Position numbers and translations under genes: made by a program
Shown here: piece after piece, positions 33,801-46,920 of the stretch
Layout of the letters: the number at the start of each line of letters is the position of its first letter
Position numbering within the stretch: the stretch's first letter is position 1
Notes under the pieces: generated by a model
Told to the model about the DNA's origin: nothing
What the model saw: only the letters and a program-made list of their open reading frames with translations
Databases searched by the model: none
Assembly (NCBI GenBank): GCA_018907035.1
Contig: JACCIC010000003.1
Span: 1,087,501 to 1,151,500 of the forward strand
Direction of reading: 5' to 3'
DNA length: 64,000 nucleotides
Origin: Sycobia sp. Sy_11
Taxonomy: Eukaryota; Arthropoda; Insecta; Hymenoptera; Epichrysomallidae

Positions 33801-35276
33801 GATAAGGTTTTCTTGAAATTCAATCTCCGCGGACATTATACCGGATACAGTCGAAAGTCGGACCACGTAAGGAAAAGTGCGGCTTTTATATACAAAATTT
33901 CGAGAACGAAGAAGAGGGGAGGGAGTTTTAGATCGGATTGTACGGCATTCTCTAATGATTTTAAGTATAAGTTTTGATCAATTTCCATTTAAGCCCTTCA
34001 GAGAGGAAAATAAATGCGAGGCCCCTGCCACTGCTCTCTTACATGAGCCGTACGAACTATCAATATAATGATTATACAAACTGAATAAAACGAAGGAGAA
34101 AAAAATACTTGTGTATATACTATAAAAGCTTATTAATACCCAATGCATATATTAGATTTTTACATTAATTTTTCTATTCCGATATAATATTTTACACATT
34201 TAATATGTGGAAATTTCTTTAATTTTTTTTGTATTTTAACTCTTAAGGCGAGCCAGTCTTAACAGATCGGCAACTCTCTCAATCGTTATTTACAAGCTGC
34301 GCGCGAGCCTTTATAGGCTTCGGATGGTTGGTCAACGCTTTCCTCACACACGCGCGAACGCGCGCGCTTATTTATATAGACTTACACACACATAATTTTA
34401 GGCAACTTTTATTGTATAGGTATACGTGCGTTGCTATTCACGTACAACAGCGCGAGAGCGCGAGCGAGAGCCGCGTAGAAAAGAAAGTGCAGGTTCAGTT
34501 TTAACGTTTGAGGGGCCGAATTTGGAACGCGTTTGTAGCCTCACTTTTTAATGAACCTTGTACATATATATATATTCTAAGACATCAAATACGCACATAT
34601 AAAAAAAGAAAAAATATAAAAACAAGTCTAGATTTGGATTCTTTGTTTAAAATTTAGCCTTTCTTAAGAATTGAGATATTGTTTTAAAAATTAGACTTTT
34701 TATTTAGTATAACATTAAGAAAGAGCATTGTTGAAATCAAATTTAAATGATTAATACACAATAACTTCTATAATAATGCTTACAAAAATTTCTATCCAAA
34801 TCTTCATATAAAATTGTTATTGTTATTTAGAAAAGCTGTTGAAGATAGAAAACGGAATTCTAAATTTTTGAATTACGTAATTGCGTTTATATTCTGGAAT
34901 ATAAAATCAATCTTTGTCTTTGAAAAAAAAAAAACCCAGACATAGTTATATATCTATCAATCCAACACAAAAGTAAAAACAAAAAAACAAAAATAAAGAA
35001 TTTTAGGATTTTTATTCGCAAAAAAGATAAATGAGCACAGTTTCAGAAACAAAAAGACGTATTTTTGTTATGTGTCGATTCTATATTGCAAACAAACAAC
35101 GCACGCATGTCACCATTTATTTTATATGCCAATGTTGGTACGCTCTTTCTACGTGTTTTTACCTCGGTTTTTACTTTTTACGATGGACTAAATTCAGGCT
35201 CGAGCTAGTTTTACGCCTTTACAAAAATTTTTATATCGCGGTCCGTGAGCCCGGTGAGAAATTTCAATTATGCAAA

Positions 35277-35279
<3 letters not shown>
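33800..35279. other. AT-rich spacer with a CpG-rich block
   Basis: 34230-34520 is GC-rich with several CGCG motifs. The rest is AT-rich. Frames up to 101 codons run into the TA tract at the right edge. Confidence 0.4.

Positions 35280-35335
<56 letters not shown>
35280..35335. repeat. (TA)n microsatellite
   Basis: 56 bases of TA. Confidence 0.98.
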
Positions 35336-35337
<2 letters not shown>

Positions 35338-36033
35338 CTCACGCGTATTGATGAGATTGATAACTTACAAGTTGCCTTAAATATTGCGCTACGTCTTAAG
35401 AGAATGCGGAATTCTGAATTTTTCTGTCACAAATGAAAAATTTCGCCATTACTTCTCATTATTCCCGCGTTTCTCGGATTCTGTATAATTCGTCGCGAAT
35501 ACTATTTCCATACACGTGTCGTACATGTCCTTATACTTCGTACATTAAGACGTTAAACCTACGTATTTTTATCATGTTTCATCTATAACAAAAAATTAAA
35601 CTGAAGTGTAAATTTTACGCTTTTCATTTAAGAAAAATCATATCTGCTCGTATCTGAGCCTTATTAAATATGAATATAATATCGCTGAGATCTCTTTGCT
35701 TTTTCTTTTATTGATTAACAAATCCCTATTGACGCTTAGAATGTCCTATACAAATGAATCGGCCATGTAAAGAATACTTAAGAACTGACTGATCATTATA
35801 TCTGAATCTGTATAACGTATCTTCAAATTAAAGAATAATTTTTCATCGCGTAAAATTCTCAACGAGAATATCTATAGCGAACATCCTACTCGTACATGGT
35901 GTTGTACTTAAAAAAAAAAAAGAAAAAAAGAAGCAGTGGAGATGAGCGAAGAGGAGGAAAAGAAGAGCGTGGAAAAACAACAAGCAGCGACCGTAACATC
36001 AAATTCTTCAAAGAGCCTCGTATATAAACGCAC

Positions 36034-36034
<1 letters not shown>
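35336..36034. other. AT-rich spacer
   Basis: No structure recognised. It ends in an A-rich/GA-rich stretch at 35910-35980. Confidence 0.45.

Positions 36035-36084
<50 letters not shown>
36035..36084. repeat. (TA)n microsatellite
   Basis: 50 bases of TA. Confidence 0.98.
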
Positions 36085-36088
<4 letters not shown>

Positions 36089-36560
36089 CATTTCGACACT
36101 TTGAAGTCGTCTCCCACCGCGCTTCGTCCGCCCGTCCGACCGTTCGCCTCCGATTCGAGCGCGCTTTGAAGATCGGAAAAATAACGCGGACGTTTTCTAT
36201 TATAACTGTGTATACGGCGCGAGAGGCCGCTCCGATGCGTGACGCAACGCGACGCTAAACGTATTATCTTTTTGAAATTAAAGAGAGAGAGAGAGAGAGA
36301 GAGACATAGAAAGGAAAAAAGAAATCCTTGAACATCTTGGCCCCGAGGCATTTACAAGAGGAGGCATCGAGGCTCGATAGGTGAACGCGTGCGCGCACCG
36401 GCTCGCGCACCGGTCTCCTAAACTTCGTATACATTTATAATATAGTCCCCCAAAAACGGGAGAATCTAACGGCAGAGCGAGCACCGTGTGTAAATGTATG
36501 TATGTATGTATATATGAAAGCAGCGGAACGGGAATTGATGGTGCGTGCGACCAGGGCTCC
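36085..36560. other. CpG-rich unique block
   Basis: GC-rich sequence interrupted by a (GA)n tract at 36283-36303 and a short (TGTA)n tract at 36493-36512. Frames of 68-147 codons on the minus strand cross the repeats. No domain was recognised. Confidence 0.35.
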
Positions 36561-37162
36561 GAGTGTAAGGAGAAAGTATAGATTTTATAAGATGGATTTA
36601 CTCCAGCAATTTAAAAATATATGTGTATCTTTGTTACATACAATTTTATATTAATGTAAAGTAATACGAATATATACAAAATATATACGAAATACCAATG
36701 ATTTTTCTTTTTAGTTTTTATATATAAAAATATCGTATTTTCTACAATGAATTCCTATAATTTTTTCGTTAGTATCCGTTAGTTTATTATATTGAAATCG
36801 CGCTGTACATATATCAGACATACAGCGCTGTAACATGTCAAGACGCTTTTACAGACATTATTGCAGATATTACAGATTTATAAAAATCTGGGGAAATTTG
36901 AAAGTTATCCAAGACCTTTTCGACATAAAATCATACTTCTTTCTTTTACAAAAGTCTGTGTTAAATATAAAGGGTTACGGTTTGAAAAAGTCAAATTGCG
37001 AGTACATGTACTCGTTAGAGGCCATGTTACAGAATCTTCCAATAGCTTAGCAACTTGTCTCAATTTTAATCCAGAGGGGACAGTTCGTCTTTTTTTTGGT
37101 ATTGTCGTTGTTCTTAGATTCATGTTCGATATACGTTGAACAAAGAATAATAGTGTGGTTCG
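36561..37162. other. AT-rich spacer
   Basis: Two overlapping plus frames (71 and 92 codons, 36835-37139) and an overlapping minus frame are open at once, which argues against coding. CAGCGCTGTAAC at 36824 recurs near 39637. Confidence 0.4.
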
Positions 37163-37215
37163 ATCAGGGCCTTATTTAAAAAGAGGCTCACGAGGCCCGG
37201 AATAACCTTGCAAGT
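37163..37215 (+). repeat. hAT-like terminus, single end
   Basis: CAGGGCCTTATTTAAAAAGA followed by GGCTCACGAGGCCCGGA has the CAGGGCC start and early GGCCCG repeat common at hAT ends. No convincing partner end or 8-bp duplication was found. Confidence 0.25.
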
Positions 37216-38306
37216 GCTCCCAATGAATAAAAGAAAAATTATTGTTTTTTATTCGCACACAATTTTTTTTTATTTATCCAATACAAGTTTATAAAGCAAA
37301 CGCTTAATTATACGCAATATAAAATTTAAATTTACATTTACTGCTTGTTTTCTTTGTTTAACGAAAAAAAAAGCATGCGTCAAAGTATCGTATTGAGATC
37401 GAATAGTTTTCTAAACTATTATTTAATTCTAATTAAATGTGTATTAAATTATTATAACGAATTTCATTTTTTTGTAGAAAACTTTGTATTTTCAGACATG
37501 GCAGTAAGCCGAGCCGAGATTCACCCATACAAGACAGACCGCCTTTTACAAGATATACTGCTGCTCACTATATCAAAGTTTATAATTTATTGCTCGACTG
37601 CGCACATGTGCAGCTGAGGTGAAGCTGTGCGTAGTTGACTATAGCTTCAAAAAATTAAACGATAATATTTCCGTAATTGATAAGAATGTGATGCCAATGA
37701 CACACAGAATTATACTGCGTAATATGAAAAGGCAGCAGGATCCTTTGGGTTTTTAAAAAAGCTTCTTCAATTCTCTTTATGAAAGAAGAACAAGAATGTG
37801 CATGCAGAATGATCAACCTTTATGAGGATAATATCGAAGACAATTCTATATATATATATACAGAAATAATACACATTTTAAAATTATAAAAGAATCTAAA
37901 TGATTAACGATAATTATAATCAAAAATAAAAACTCAGTAGCTATTATATAGTTGAAAGCTAGAATATTCAAACTATAATTATTAAAAAGAAACTGCATCA
38001 GTGGATATTTTCCAAATGCATATAGTTTTAATAATTTATCCGGTATATATCGATCACTACGAATTGTACCAAGCGGCAGGATTCTTTCCGAGCTGAAATT
38101 GACGAAAATCAGATTGCGTTGATTTATTTCGCAGAGTCGGTTCATTAGCCTTTCGATCGGGACGATCGACATCTATACTCATTAAGAACTCAGCGATATT
38201 ATTGTTCCACTGTCACTTAACGATAAATAATGTATAAACAGATAAAAAAAAATTAATGTATTTTAAAAATCACAACTTCATTTCGTAACTTTTAAAGAAC
38301 AGCTAA

Positions 38307-38309
<3 letters not shown>
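37216..38309. other. AT-rich spacer
   Basis: The 108-codon minus frame at 37846-38172 and the 90-codon plus frame at 37345-37617 show no recognised motif. Confidence 0.4.
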
Positions 38310-38357
<48 letters not shown>

Positions 38358-38381
38358 ATATATATATATATATCTATATAT
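38310..38381. repeat. (TA)n microsatellite, interrupted
   Basis: 45 bases of pure TA, then TA with C interruptions. Confidence 0.96.
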
Positions 38382-38622
38382 AATATAGATCCCTATTCTC
38401 CGAACCGCTCCCTACAGTCCATATTATCAAAATCTGCCTTAGGGCCTGATGACTATTACAGCTGAATCCCGGCACTGCATGACACGTACATATCTTTCGA
38501 GATCGTTAATGCGGTCGCGGAACGTCGTCGTCGTCGCAGTGGGCCCGCGTTGCTGGCGCGACCATGGCTCGAAGTTGCACCATACGTGTATACATATAGT
38601 GCCAGTGTATATACTTTTGACC

Positions 38623-38625
38623 ACA

Positions 38626-38669
<44 letters not shown>

Positions 38670-38710
38670 CGCGCGCGCGCGCGCTCGCACACACACACAC
38701 ACACACACAC
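38623..38710. repeat. (CACG)n(CA)n(GC)n(CA)n compound tract
   Basis: Alternating purine-pyrimidine over nearly 90 bases. It is preceded by GC-rich unique sequence (38430-38600) containing GTCGTCGTCGTCGC. Confidence 0.96.
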
Positions 38711-38898
38711 CCATTATAGGTGAGAGGGGATTCGAAGCATCGAGTCAGCGTCGTTGAGAAATCACGGGAGGCGATGTGCGTGTTTTGCCGGAAAAAACAT
38801 ATATGCTATATATATATATATATATATATATATAACTGATGCGTGAGTGCGATATAATTGAGAAACGACAGATAATGTAATCGCATATTATTAGTGCA

Positions 38899-38899
<1 letters not shown>

Positions 38900-38956
<57 letters not shown>
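38900..38956. repeat. (TA)n microsatellite
   Basis: 57 bases of TA. A shorter TA tract lies at 38808-38833. Confidence 0.98.
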
Positions 38957-38957
<1 letters not shown>

Positions 38958-39218
38958 TCCTTGCCAACGGCGAGCGGTTGATATAGGCTGCTATATTAGG
39001 CATCTATACCGGCGCACCTGGATATGGCACACGCTCTCGCCTCCAAAAGTATGCCGAATGCTTATAGGTATACAATCATAAATGAAGGAAATAGTGGGGG
39101 GTTTGGGGACCGCGAATGGGCCTCGTTGTTCTCGAGCTACTGAGAAGGAATTCTCACCGACTAAAAACCCGAAAGAAACGGAACGATCTCCCTTCATATC
39201 AGATCTCTGCCGAAATTT

Positions 39219-39221
<3 letters not shown>

Positions 39222-39273
<52 letters not shown>
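39222..39273. repeat. (CT)n microsatellite
   Basis: 52 bases of CT. Confidence 0.97.
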
Positions 39274-39277
<4 letters not shown>

Positions 39278-39403
39278 AATAAACTCGGAACTTGAAATTC
39301 TTTAGGTTTCTTCAAGTATCTTTCCATAGAGCTATATTATTTACAACGCAGACCGATGACGATAGTCTTAATATTACAGCATACATGAAAAAAATGCCTT
39401 TTA

Positions 39404-39597
39404 TCAAGTAAATATTTTCTTGTTTTGTACCATATAAATTATTTTCTTAAATTGAGAAAGTATCCTCTTAAATGATGGAAATATTTACTTCAGGCAAAGT
39501 CTACTTAAATCAAACCAGGTCGTCTTAAATCGAGTGAATATTTTGTTAATTTAAGAAAATGATTTACTTGGTACAAAACAAGTAAATATTTACTTGA
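39404..39597. mobile_element. 194-bp foldback MITE
   Basis: The left end TCAAGTAAATATTTTCTTGT and the right end read inward as TCAAGTAAATATTTACTTGT start arms of about 70 bases each. Both also contain TTTTGTACCA and ATTTTCTTAAATT. The centre is about 50 bases. AAGTAAAT units recur within the arms. There is no coding content. Confidence 0.9.
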
Positions 39598-42279
39598 GTA
39601 GAATATTTTTTCAGTTTTTCTTCCAACAGTTTTCCAGCGCTGTAACGCGTCAAGTATCTCTCGAAATCATGTATAGGGTTATAATTATACGTTGTGTAAT
39701 AAGCGTTGACGAAAAAATTTTTCCGCGCTCAAATGAAAAGCGTCAAGCATGACGCGTCCATGACTCACGATTCTTCTTTAAAGCGTGATATTTTTTTTTT
39801 TATAAACACAATTATCATCGCTTTCAAGGCAGAATAATTTACGTTCATTGTAGTCGTCTGAGATTTGTGTTCGTTCACCGAAAAAATGCAGAGGAATTCC
39901 AAATTGCCCCATACTTTTCATGGATCTAGAATGAGGAGGGGAGGGGAATTTTTACGAGAAAATGTGAATTACTTTTCAGCTGATTTTGAAAAAAAAAATT
40001 TTTTTCCGGTTTTCATAATAGTGTTTATCTAAATATACATATAAAAATATATTTTAAATTATTATATTTACATATAGATAATCGTGATTATCAAAATCAA
40101 TAAATGATACAGACTTAAAATTCAAACAAATTTATACAATAACAAGAATATAATTTCATTGAACGTTATTAATTTCATTGAACATTATTAAGTATGCGGA
40201 ATATTCCTTCAATTAATTGAATATTGAAGTCTTTTATTGATAAATATAATTTCAGATAATAAATTGTCAAAAAAATAATTCAAATTTGTTCTTTTTTCCA
40301 AAGAAATGTGACACATTTAGAATCGTGGTTTACATCGACATGTTTCCTCATAAGCGATCAATCCAAATTCGAAAACTTTACTTTATTATAAGTATGCGAA
40401 GAACATTTTGTCGAAAGAATAATTTAAGATGAAGAATAATTGTGAATGAAGAAAAACAACTATTATTGTACATTTTGCTCTAGGTGCGTATAGAAAAGGC
40501 TGATCTGCCTTATTTCTGCTCTCGAGGTTATTCTGTAAGTTACGTTTGACAGCGTGCTGGGCAAACACTTGACAGCAGAAACGTTGAAAGGTATTTGGTA
40601 ACTATCTGGGTAGCTGTGGTAAAACCATATATAGGTATACTGTGAGTGCATGAAAAACCAGAAATTGGATCCCATGCAAAAACTCGTAAATATCAAATTT
40701 AAATACAATAAACCATAAACTCTTAAAGTAAGCTATTCGATGATATTTAATTTTTGGAGCTTTTCCGTCCATATTGTTATGAATGTTTTATCTGTAAAGA
40801 ATTTAGAGAAATTATGAATTTTTTATGAATTTCAAATCGTCAAATACCAAAGATAATTTTTTCAGAAGGAATACTTAATAATCTAAAACTTCAAAATGAG
40901 AGGGAACTGTTTTTTAAAATATTATTTCTAATAATATTTCATTTCGAGAACAGTAAGAATTTGAAGATTGAAATCTTCTGTTCGATTTGGAAAATCTGAA
41001 TCGAAAAAGTACGAAATGGTGCGATGTCGCCCCTGCTCGAGAGATTATTTTGATCTATAATAATATAATAATGCAGAAGACGTTTTCAGAAAATCGTATA
41101 CTTTTTTTACGTCACTTGCATGTGAGCACTTCCTTTGATTATCTGCCCCGTCCACGCACACGTCCATACAAGATGTACGTCTAATATGCGATTTCTCAAT
41201 AATGTTACATTCTTCGTTTGCGCCGATTATATAAATGAGAGAGAAAAGAGAGAGAGACAAAGAGAGAGAGGGGGGAGAGACAGAGTGAGCTTAGTAAAGA
41301 AGAAAAAATTTCATTACTTATGTAGTATATTGCTCTCGCGACCGCGTCGTTCGAAGCGACACGACGCGACGCGCTTCGGAGACAACGTTAACCTCGCATC
41401 TTACGGTAAATGTTGACACTCCCATTGGAGTATTGCTCAAACATTTAACAGACGTTATGAAAATTCACAGTGCGATGAATAGTCATAAAAAGATATATAC
41501 GTACGTATGTTAGTATATATATATATATATACACACATTTACGCAACAGTAGTACATATCACACGTGTTTTATACTGCTGACTTTAATGAAATAAAATTC
41601 AAATTATTTATTTATTTAATTATTTATTTATATATATTTTTGACTGATATTTATTAAATAATTTATTAATATATTTCACAATGATCGATAAAAAAATTTA
41701 TATCTATAAAAATATTTGTATATTTCGAAGAATATATAATTATGGATATATACTGCTTGTGAAAATATATTAATATAACTTAGCATTTATTAATAAAATA
41801 TCATCAGCGTGCATATGATAAATAGGAATGTATATAACTATTATAGTAAATTTAATTTTTTGTTTATTGCAATTCTGCTGCGAGATACAGATTAATATAT
41901 TTAAAATAATAACAATAATAATAATAATAATAATCCTCACACCGCGAGTTTGCCTTTTTATTACACAGTGGAAGAATGTAAGAATAAAATTTAGTAAATA
42001 CTTTTTCTCTGTAAAAAAGCAAACGCGCATATATATATATATACATATTAAAATTTGTCTTTATAAATATCTTGAGTTATAAATAACTTGAAAGTGCTGA
42101 TTTTCATTGATTTAGCATAGCCAGAAAAAAAAGAAGATCCCTCGATAAATTTTTCATTTCCGCGTCGATCGAACGAACGATCATTACTGAAACTTTATTT
42201 CACAACACCCTTTATATAATCAAAATTCAAAAGCTCGCGGTCATCGTAGATGGAATGAGCGAATTGCGTGTGCGAATAA
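39598..42279. other. AT-rich spacer
   Basis: 41235-41290 holds a broken GA tract and 41330-41400 a small CpG-rich patch. 41510-41530 is a short TA tract and 41905-41932 a short (AAT)n. No ORF with recognised content. Confidence 0.45.
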
Positions 42280-42300
42280 ATATATATTATATATATATAT

Positions 42301-42354
<54 letters not shown>

Positions 42355-42357
42355 TAT
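42280..42357. repeat. (TA)n microsatellite, interrupted
   Basis: About 75 bases of TA with one GA interruption. Confidence 0.97.
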
Positions 42358-42728
42358 GCATATGCTCAACGAGCACGCACAGGAATAAAATCCAATTGAA
42401 AACCTGCAATGCCTATATATAATATTGTGGCATCGAACAATATGTACGTATATCATATCGATTCTAAGTGCGTTACTTATCACACGCGCGCGCGCCCGCA
42501 CACACATACATATCTTTATGAGAATCCCCGTAAAATCTCTAAAGAAATAAAGTAGAATCATCGCCGAGGCGATGAAGAAAAAGTGTCGTCTTCTTATAAT
42601 CTATAATCAATTACTTATGCATATAATCGAGAGCGGCAAGGCCACTTTGATCCCCTCCCCAGCACATCCTATATAAGAAAGCTTAAATTGCCGCCGAAGC
42701 GATAATCAATGAATTTTTTATTCAAATG

Positions 42729-42730
<2 letters not shown>
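42358..42730. other. Mixed spacer
   Basis: No structure recognised. There is a short CGCGCGCG at 42485-42492. Confidence 0.4.

Positions 42731-42790
<60 letters not shown>
42731..42790. repeat. (TA)30 microsatellite
   Basis: 60 bases of pure TA. Confidence 0.98.
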
Positions 42791-42791
<1 letters not shown>

Positions 42792-44319
42792 TACGTGTGA
42801 TGCAATACCTTCAACGGCAAACTCTATATTCGTTACGAAAATGCGAAGCTTAAGTATAAACTCTACGATCGAAGGGGGATAAAAGAAAAGAAAACATAAT
42901 TTACGTTTACTTGTGTAGATTGTAAAGAGTATTAATACAGATAAAAATCCTCGCTCTTATACCTCAAAATGTACTAGAACATACTAGTAAAAAGCATGTG
43001 AGATTATATTTTATTAATTAATTATTACTCGGAAAATGTTAGATATATTATATGCATACTCATAGATCGATCTAGATCTTAAATTAGAACCACCTTATTT
43101 TTAAAATAAATTTCTCATTAAGATCTTCATAGGTACCGTCAATTTCAGAATTTTTTTTTTTTTTTTTGATAAACACGGGTAAAAATAAACAACTCAGCTT
43201 TTGCCATTTATTTATTATATTCTTATATACAGACAAATAATATACAAACAAAAATTTGTAGTAATAAATAGATGCATTTAAATTTTTTATATGTGCTGTA
43301 ACAACGCAATAAAAAAAACAACTCGATATTTACCGTGCATTGAACATATAATATAAATAAAAATTTTAATATAAAAAAACTGGAAGATTTCAATTTTCGG
43401 TAGCGTTTTTCCCTGATTTGCACGCCCTTAAAAGTGCTGTAACAAATTGAACGAGAATTATCCATTGGATTCAAACTCGCATGAATTTACTATACTTTAG
43501 AAAAAAATATAAAAGGAAATATGAAGATCCATTATTTTTTCGAGATATCGTTCAGATACTATACGTAAAAATCCATGAAAATCAGTCGAGCTCAATGAAT
43601 TTTTCCGACAGTTGGATTAGTATGGAAACTATTGTTTCAGTTGGTGGCCACTGTATAGCCCGGTTTATACATACAGGGTCATGCATGGAAAGATTCGATC
43701 GGAAATTATGAACCAAACGAGCCGACAGCAGCGGACAGCAATGACAACGTCGCATCTCGAAAAGCCGCTGGCTTCAAACAAACATCAGAGGAATTGCATC
43801 GAGTGTATTTTATTACGGTTGTTGAGAGGGCGGAAAATCATTCTTGCTGTTCTGAAAAGCTATTTTGTTATAAATGATCATTTTTACTCGTGAAACTCGA
43901 GCTGGTATTGCTGTACAGCAAAAATAATGTCTTTTTTAAGTTATCGATCTTTCGTGTTTGTCGTTTTTTTCGGTCGTACACTTCCTAGATTTAAAAACTA
44001 CGTGGCCAATCATCGATTCATTTCGCACAATTGCACCGTTATTAAATTGCACTACAATATATTAGCTTTGGGACATTTTTTTACCAAGAGAAAGAAAACT
44101 TCGAAATTCTCTAGTTTTATCCAATTTCACACGTATAAATATCAAAATTATAAATTTCGTTCAAGATGCTACGTTTTGTGAAAAGTTTGTCAGTTTGTTT
44201 ATTACGTTATTATTAATGAATATATACGAAAAACAAAAACAAAATATCTGAAAGAAAACGGATTCTATCACGTACGGCCTTAAAATTCCCGTTTTATATA
44301 CATATATAATACCCATTTT
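42791..44319. other. AT-rich spacer
   Basis: A run of 16 T is at 43152-43167. Plus frames of 70-84 codons at 43481-44181 have no recognised motif. Confidence 0.45.
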
Positions 44320-44456
44320 TTATTTTTTGTGTACGCGCTTCGCGCCCACCGCAGCGACGCGCACAGCGTTGCGCCTCTGCACTCCTAGATCGAGCCCCAG
44401 AATTTTGGGGTGCTGTGTATGTAGGAAGTAGATGGAATAAGGAAGTAAGGTATGAC

Positions 44457-44480
44457 GGGGGAAGAGGGGGGGATGGGGGG
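44457..44480 (+). other. Putative G-quadruplex motif
   Basis: G runs of 5, 7 and 6 bases (44457-44461, 44466-44472, 44475-44480). The 7-base run can supply two G3 tracts, so four G3 tracts with loops of 4, 1 and 2 bases are possible. Confidence 0.6.
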
Positions 44481-44714
44481 AGAAAAAGAGCACGTGGCCC
44501 CCACCACCATCACCAATGCGGCGCCCTAAATTCTGTCTCTGTCCCTCTTTTATCCCTCGGTCGCTTTTTCTCCGTCTATTTTCTCCACCGCGTATCTTTT
44601 CTATATGTACCGGAAGGAGGGGTGGAGCAGGGGGTCGATAACTACGCGTGGTTCCAGCCAACAAAGGAACAAAGTAAACCGAACCAGCCCTCCCTCTTTC
44701 TACACGCGCGCGTC

Positions 44715-44717
<3 letters not shown>

Positions 44718-44784
<67 letters not shown>
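44718..44784. repeat. (CA)16(GA)17 compound microsatellite
   Basis: 33 bases of CA run directly into 34 bases of GA. Confidence 0.98.
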
Positions 44785-44787
<3 letters not shown>

Positions 44788-45000
44788 CCTGTAAATGGGG
44801 TTGGATATATATAGGACGAGTTTTGGCCCACGCGCCGTATGTCCGGGCCGCGGGTGCGTCGTCAACGTTGCTCATCGAGGAAACGATACAGAGATGGATA
44901 CGCCGATAAGCGGAGGATATTTCTGAGGAGAAAGTGAGAGAAAGAGAGAGAGAGAGCGCGTACGAACTATGGCACAAAACTGTTGTGCCACACACTTTTT

Positions 45001-46818
45001 CCATTTGATATATACAGTGGAAGGAGATCGCTGCTATTAGGCGAGGACCTAGTGCGGTAAAAAAGGGGAGGGGGGCAATAACCTGATCAAGAACGTGAAA
45101 AAGATACGGACGGGAGAAATGAAAGAACAGTAGAGAAACGTCCTAATATAGGCATGGACGGAAAAAGAATAAAACAAGCGTATGTAAAATCTCTGCTTCA
45201 AATCCTGATTTCCAAAAATAAATTGAAGCTTCATTCAACATTCCCCTGATAAATTATTCGTGAACCATATTAGAGGAAATTTTTACAAAGTATATTCTCA
45301 TTAGGATAATCGGCTAAAAATACAATTTGAACTTACACTATAAAAATTACTATCCCTTTATTTTTGTATCCCACGGATGTACATACATCGAATCAAATAT
45401 CCTTGAACATTAATATATAAACATACATAGAGATTTACTTGCAGAACTCTAAGGAACTATGGATTGAAAATGATATGAATATGTACATTTCATAAATACA
45501 TTGTCCCTAATTTTCTGAAATTTATTATATATATACACTACATTGGGATATACGTCATATTAACTTTACTCATGCCGAGACTCATGTTCTATTGTTATTC
45601 ATTTACATTAATGTTTACTCGATGTAAATCGAGATGTACACACCTCAATGTAATATAAAGTTTCAAAATAGATAACGATCTACATTTAATAAATTTTACT
45701 ACTCATATAAAATAAATGAGATTTCATAATAATTTTGTAAAACGTGTATATATGAAAGATATACGCACGGACTATCAACTATATGTATATATATCCAAAA
45801 TTATATAGTTATTATCTATATTATCTCATTCAATGTATCTTTTAACTAATATATTTTCCTCAGAATGTAATTGTATTTATATATAACTTATCGCATAATT
45901 TCATTTAATAAGACTGCAATTTACGGCCTGTAATATATATTTCTCCCTTACACTCGTCTACGGTGGACGTGGATTACATATGTGTGCAGAATCCCTTAAT
46001 CGCTGTATGATGCTATAATGATGCGTGTAGAACTTAAATAATTAATTTTTTTTAATTTCATAATGTTCTATAAAATTTATGCGTGATAGAATTCACCGAC
46101 GGCTTCACACGCGCTTTGTTTATCATTTTATCAATTTAACTATATAGTATTTAAAATTATTCCTGATTTATTCGATAAAAAAATTCAAAAGGAGAAAGCA
46201 TCATACCCCTTTCCTCCCTTTGGATTGAGATTTCCAACAACTCATAAATTGGTTATTATACATAATAGCATTTCCGTAATAACGCTATCAACTTTTATAT
46301 AGATATGTGAGAATCATTTACAATAGTACACAGTTACTTCAGTATCTTCTCTTCAGGGTACATCGGGCTGACATCCAAAAATTGATAAAAAAGTATTAAC
46401 CAATGACAACCAAAAGGCAAACTTATTAATTATTGAATTATAATTCTTTACAATTTAATTAATAAAATGGTACAATAAATAAAGAAATTACATAAAAAAA
46501 ATTTTTCAAATAGACTAATTTCTCTTAATCATTGTTATACACATATTATATTTCGAAACATAATTATCATTTCGACGGTAAATGATTCTTTTCTTATCGC
46601 ACTTATTTTTTTCTTTATTTTCTAACACTCTTGATATTTGTTCGCCATTTCAGTATCATAAAAAAATGGAATTTTAGAATTTTCGCAACTTCAGGTACAG
46701 GGATACAATTGTTAGAGAATAGTATGCTACAATGGTATGAGAGTGTCTATATTGACGACATAGCGGCTTATATAACAGTACACAGGGGCGTGTAGAAATG
46801 ATCCATCTGAGACAGACA
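45001..46818. other. AT-rich spacer
   Basis: Nothing recognised beyond composition changes near 45940-46030. Confidence 0.45.
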
Positions 46819-46920
46819 GGGTGTCCGAAATATCGAGGGGCGAAAAAGTCATTAAGCAGATTCGGTCAAGAGCAAATATAGTGGCGGGCAAAATAGTTGT
46901 GACAACGATCAAGTAAGAAT
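46819..46920 (+). repeat. GGGTGTCC-family copy
   Basis: GGGTGTCCGAAATAT at 46819-46833 matches the inverted GGGTGTCCCAAATAT at 50479-50465 in 14 of 15 bases. The following AGATTCGGTCAA and GGCAAAATAGTTGTG segments align loosely with the inner part of that copy and with 14027-14090. Confidence 0.6.

Larger units (their letters stand above)
44320..45000. other. CpG- and purine-rich block
   Basis: GC-rich block with long overlapping open frames on both strands (up to 181 codons) that run through the CA/GA tract. No domain was recognised. It contains the G-rich motif at 44457-44480. Confidence 0.35.

Noticed and set aside
38433..38452. Partner end of the hAT-like terminus at 37163
   Set aside because: Only a loose match (CAGGCCCTAAGG against CAGGGCCTTATT) and no matching 8-bp flanks.
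44320..44909. Long overlapping ORFs on both strands (164 and 181 codons)
   Set aside because: They are mutually antisense, pass through the CA/GA tract, and are open mainly because the block is stop-poor and GC-rich.
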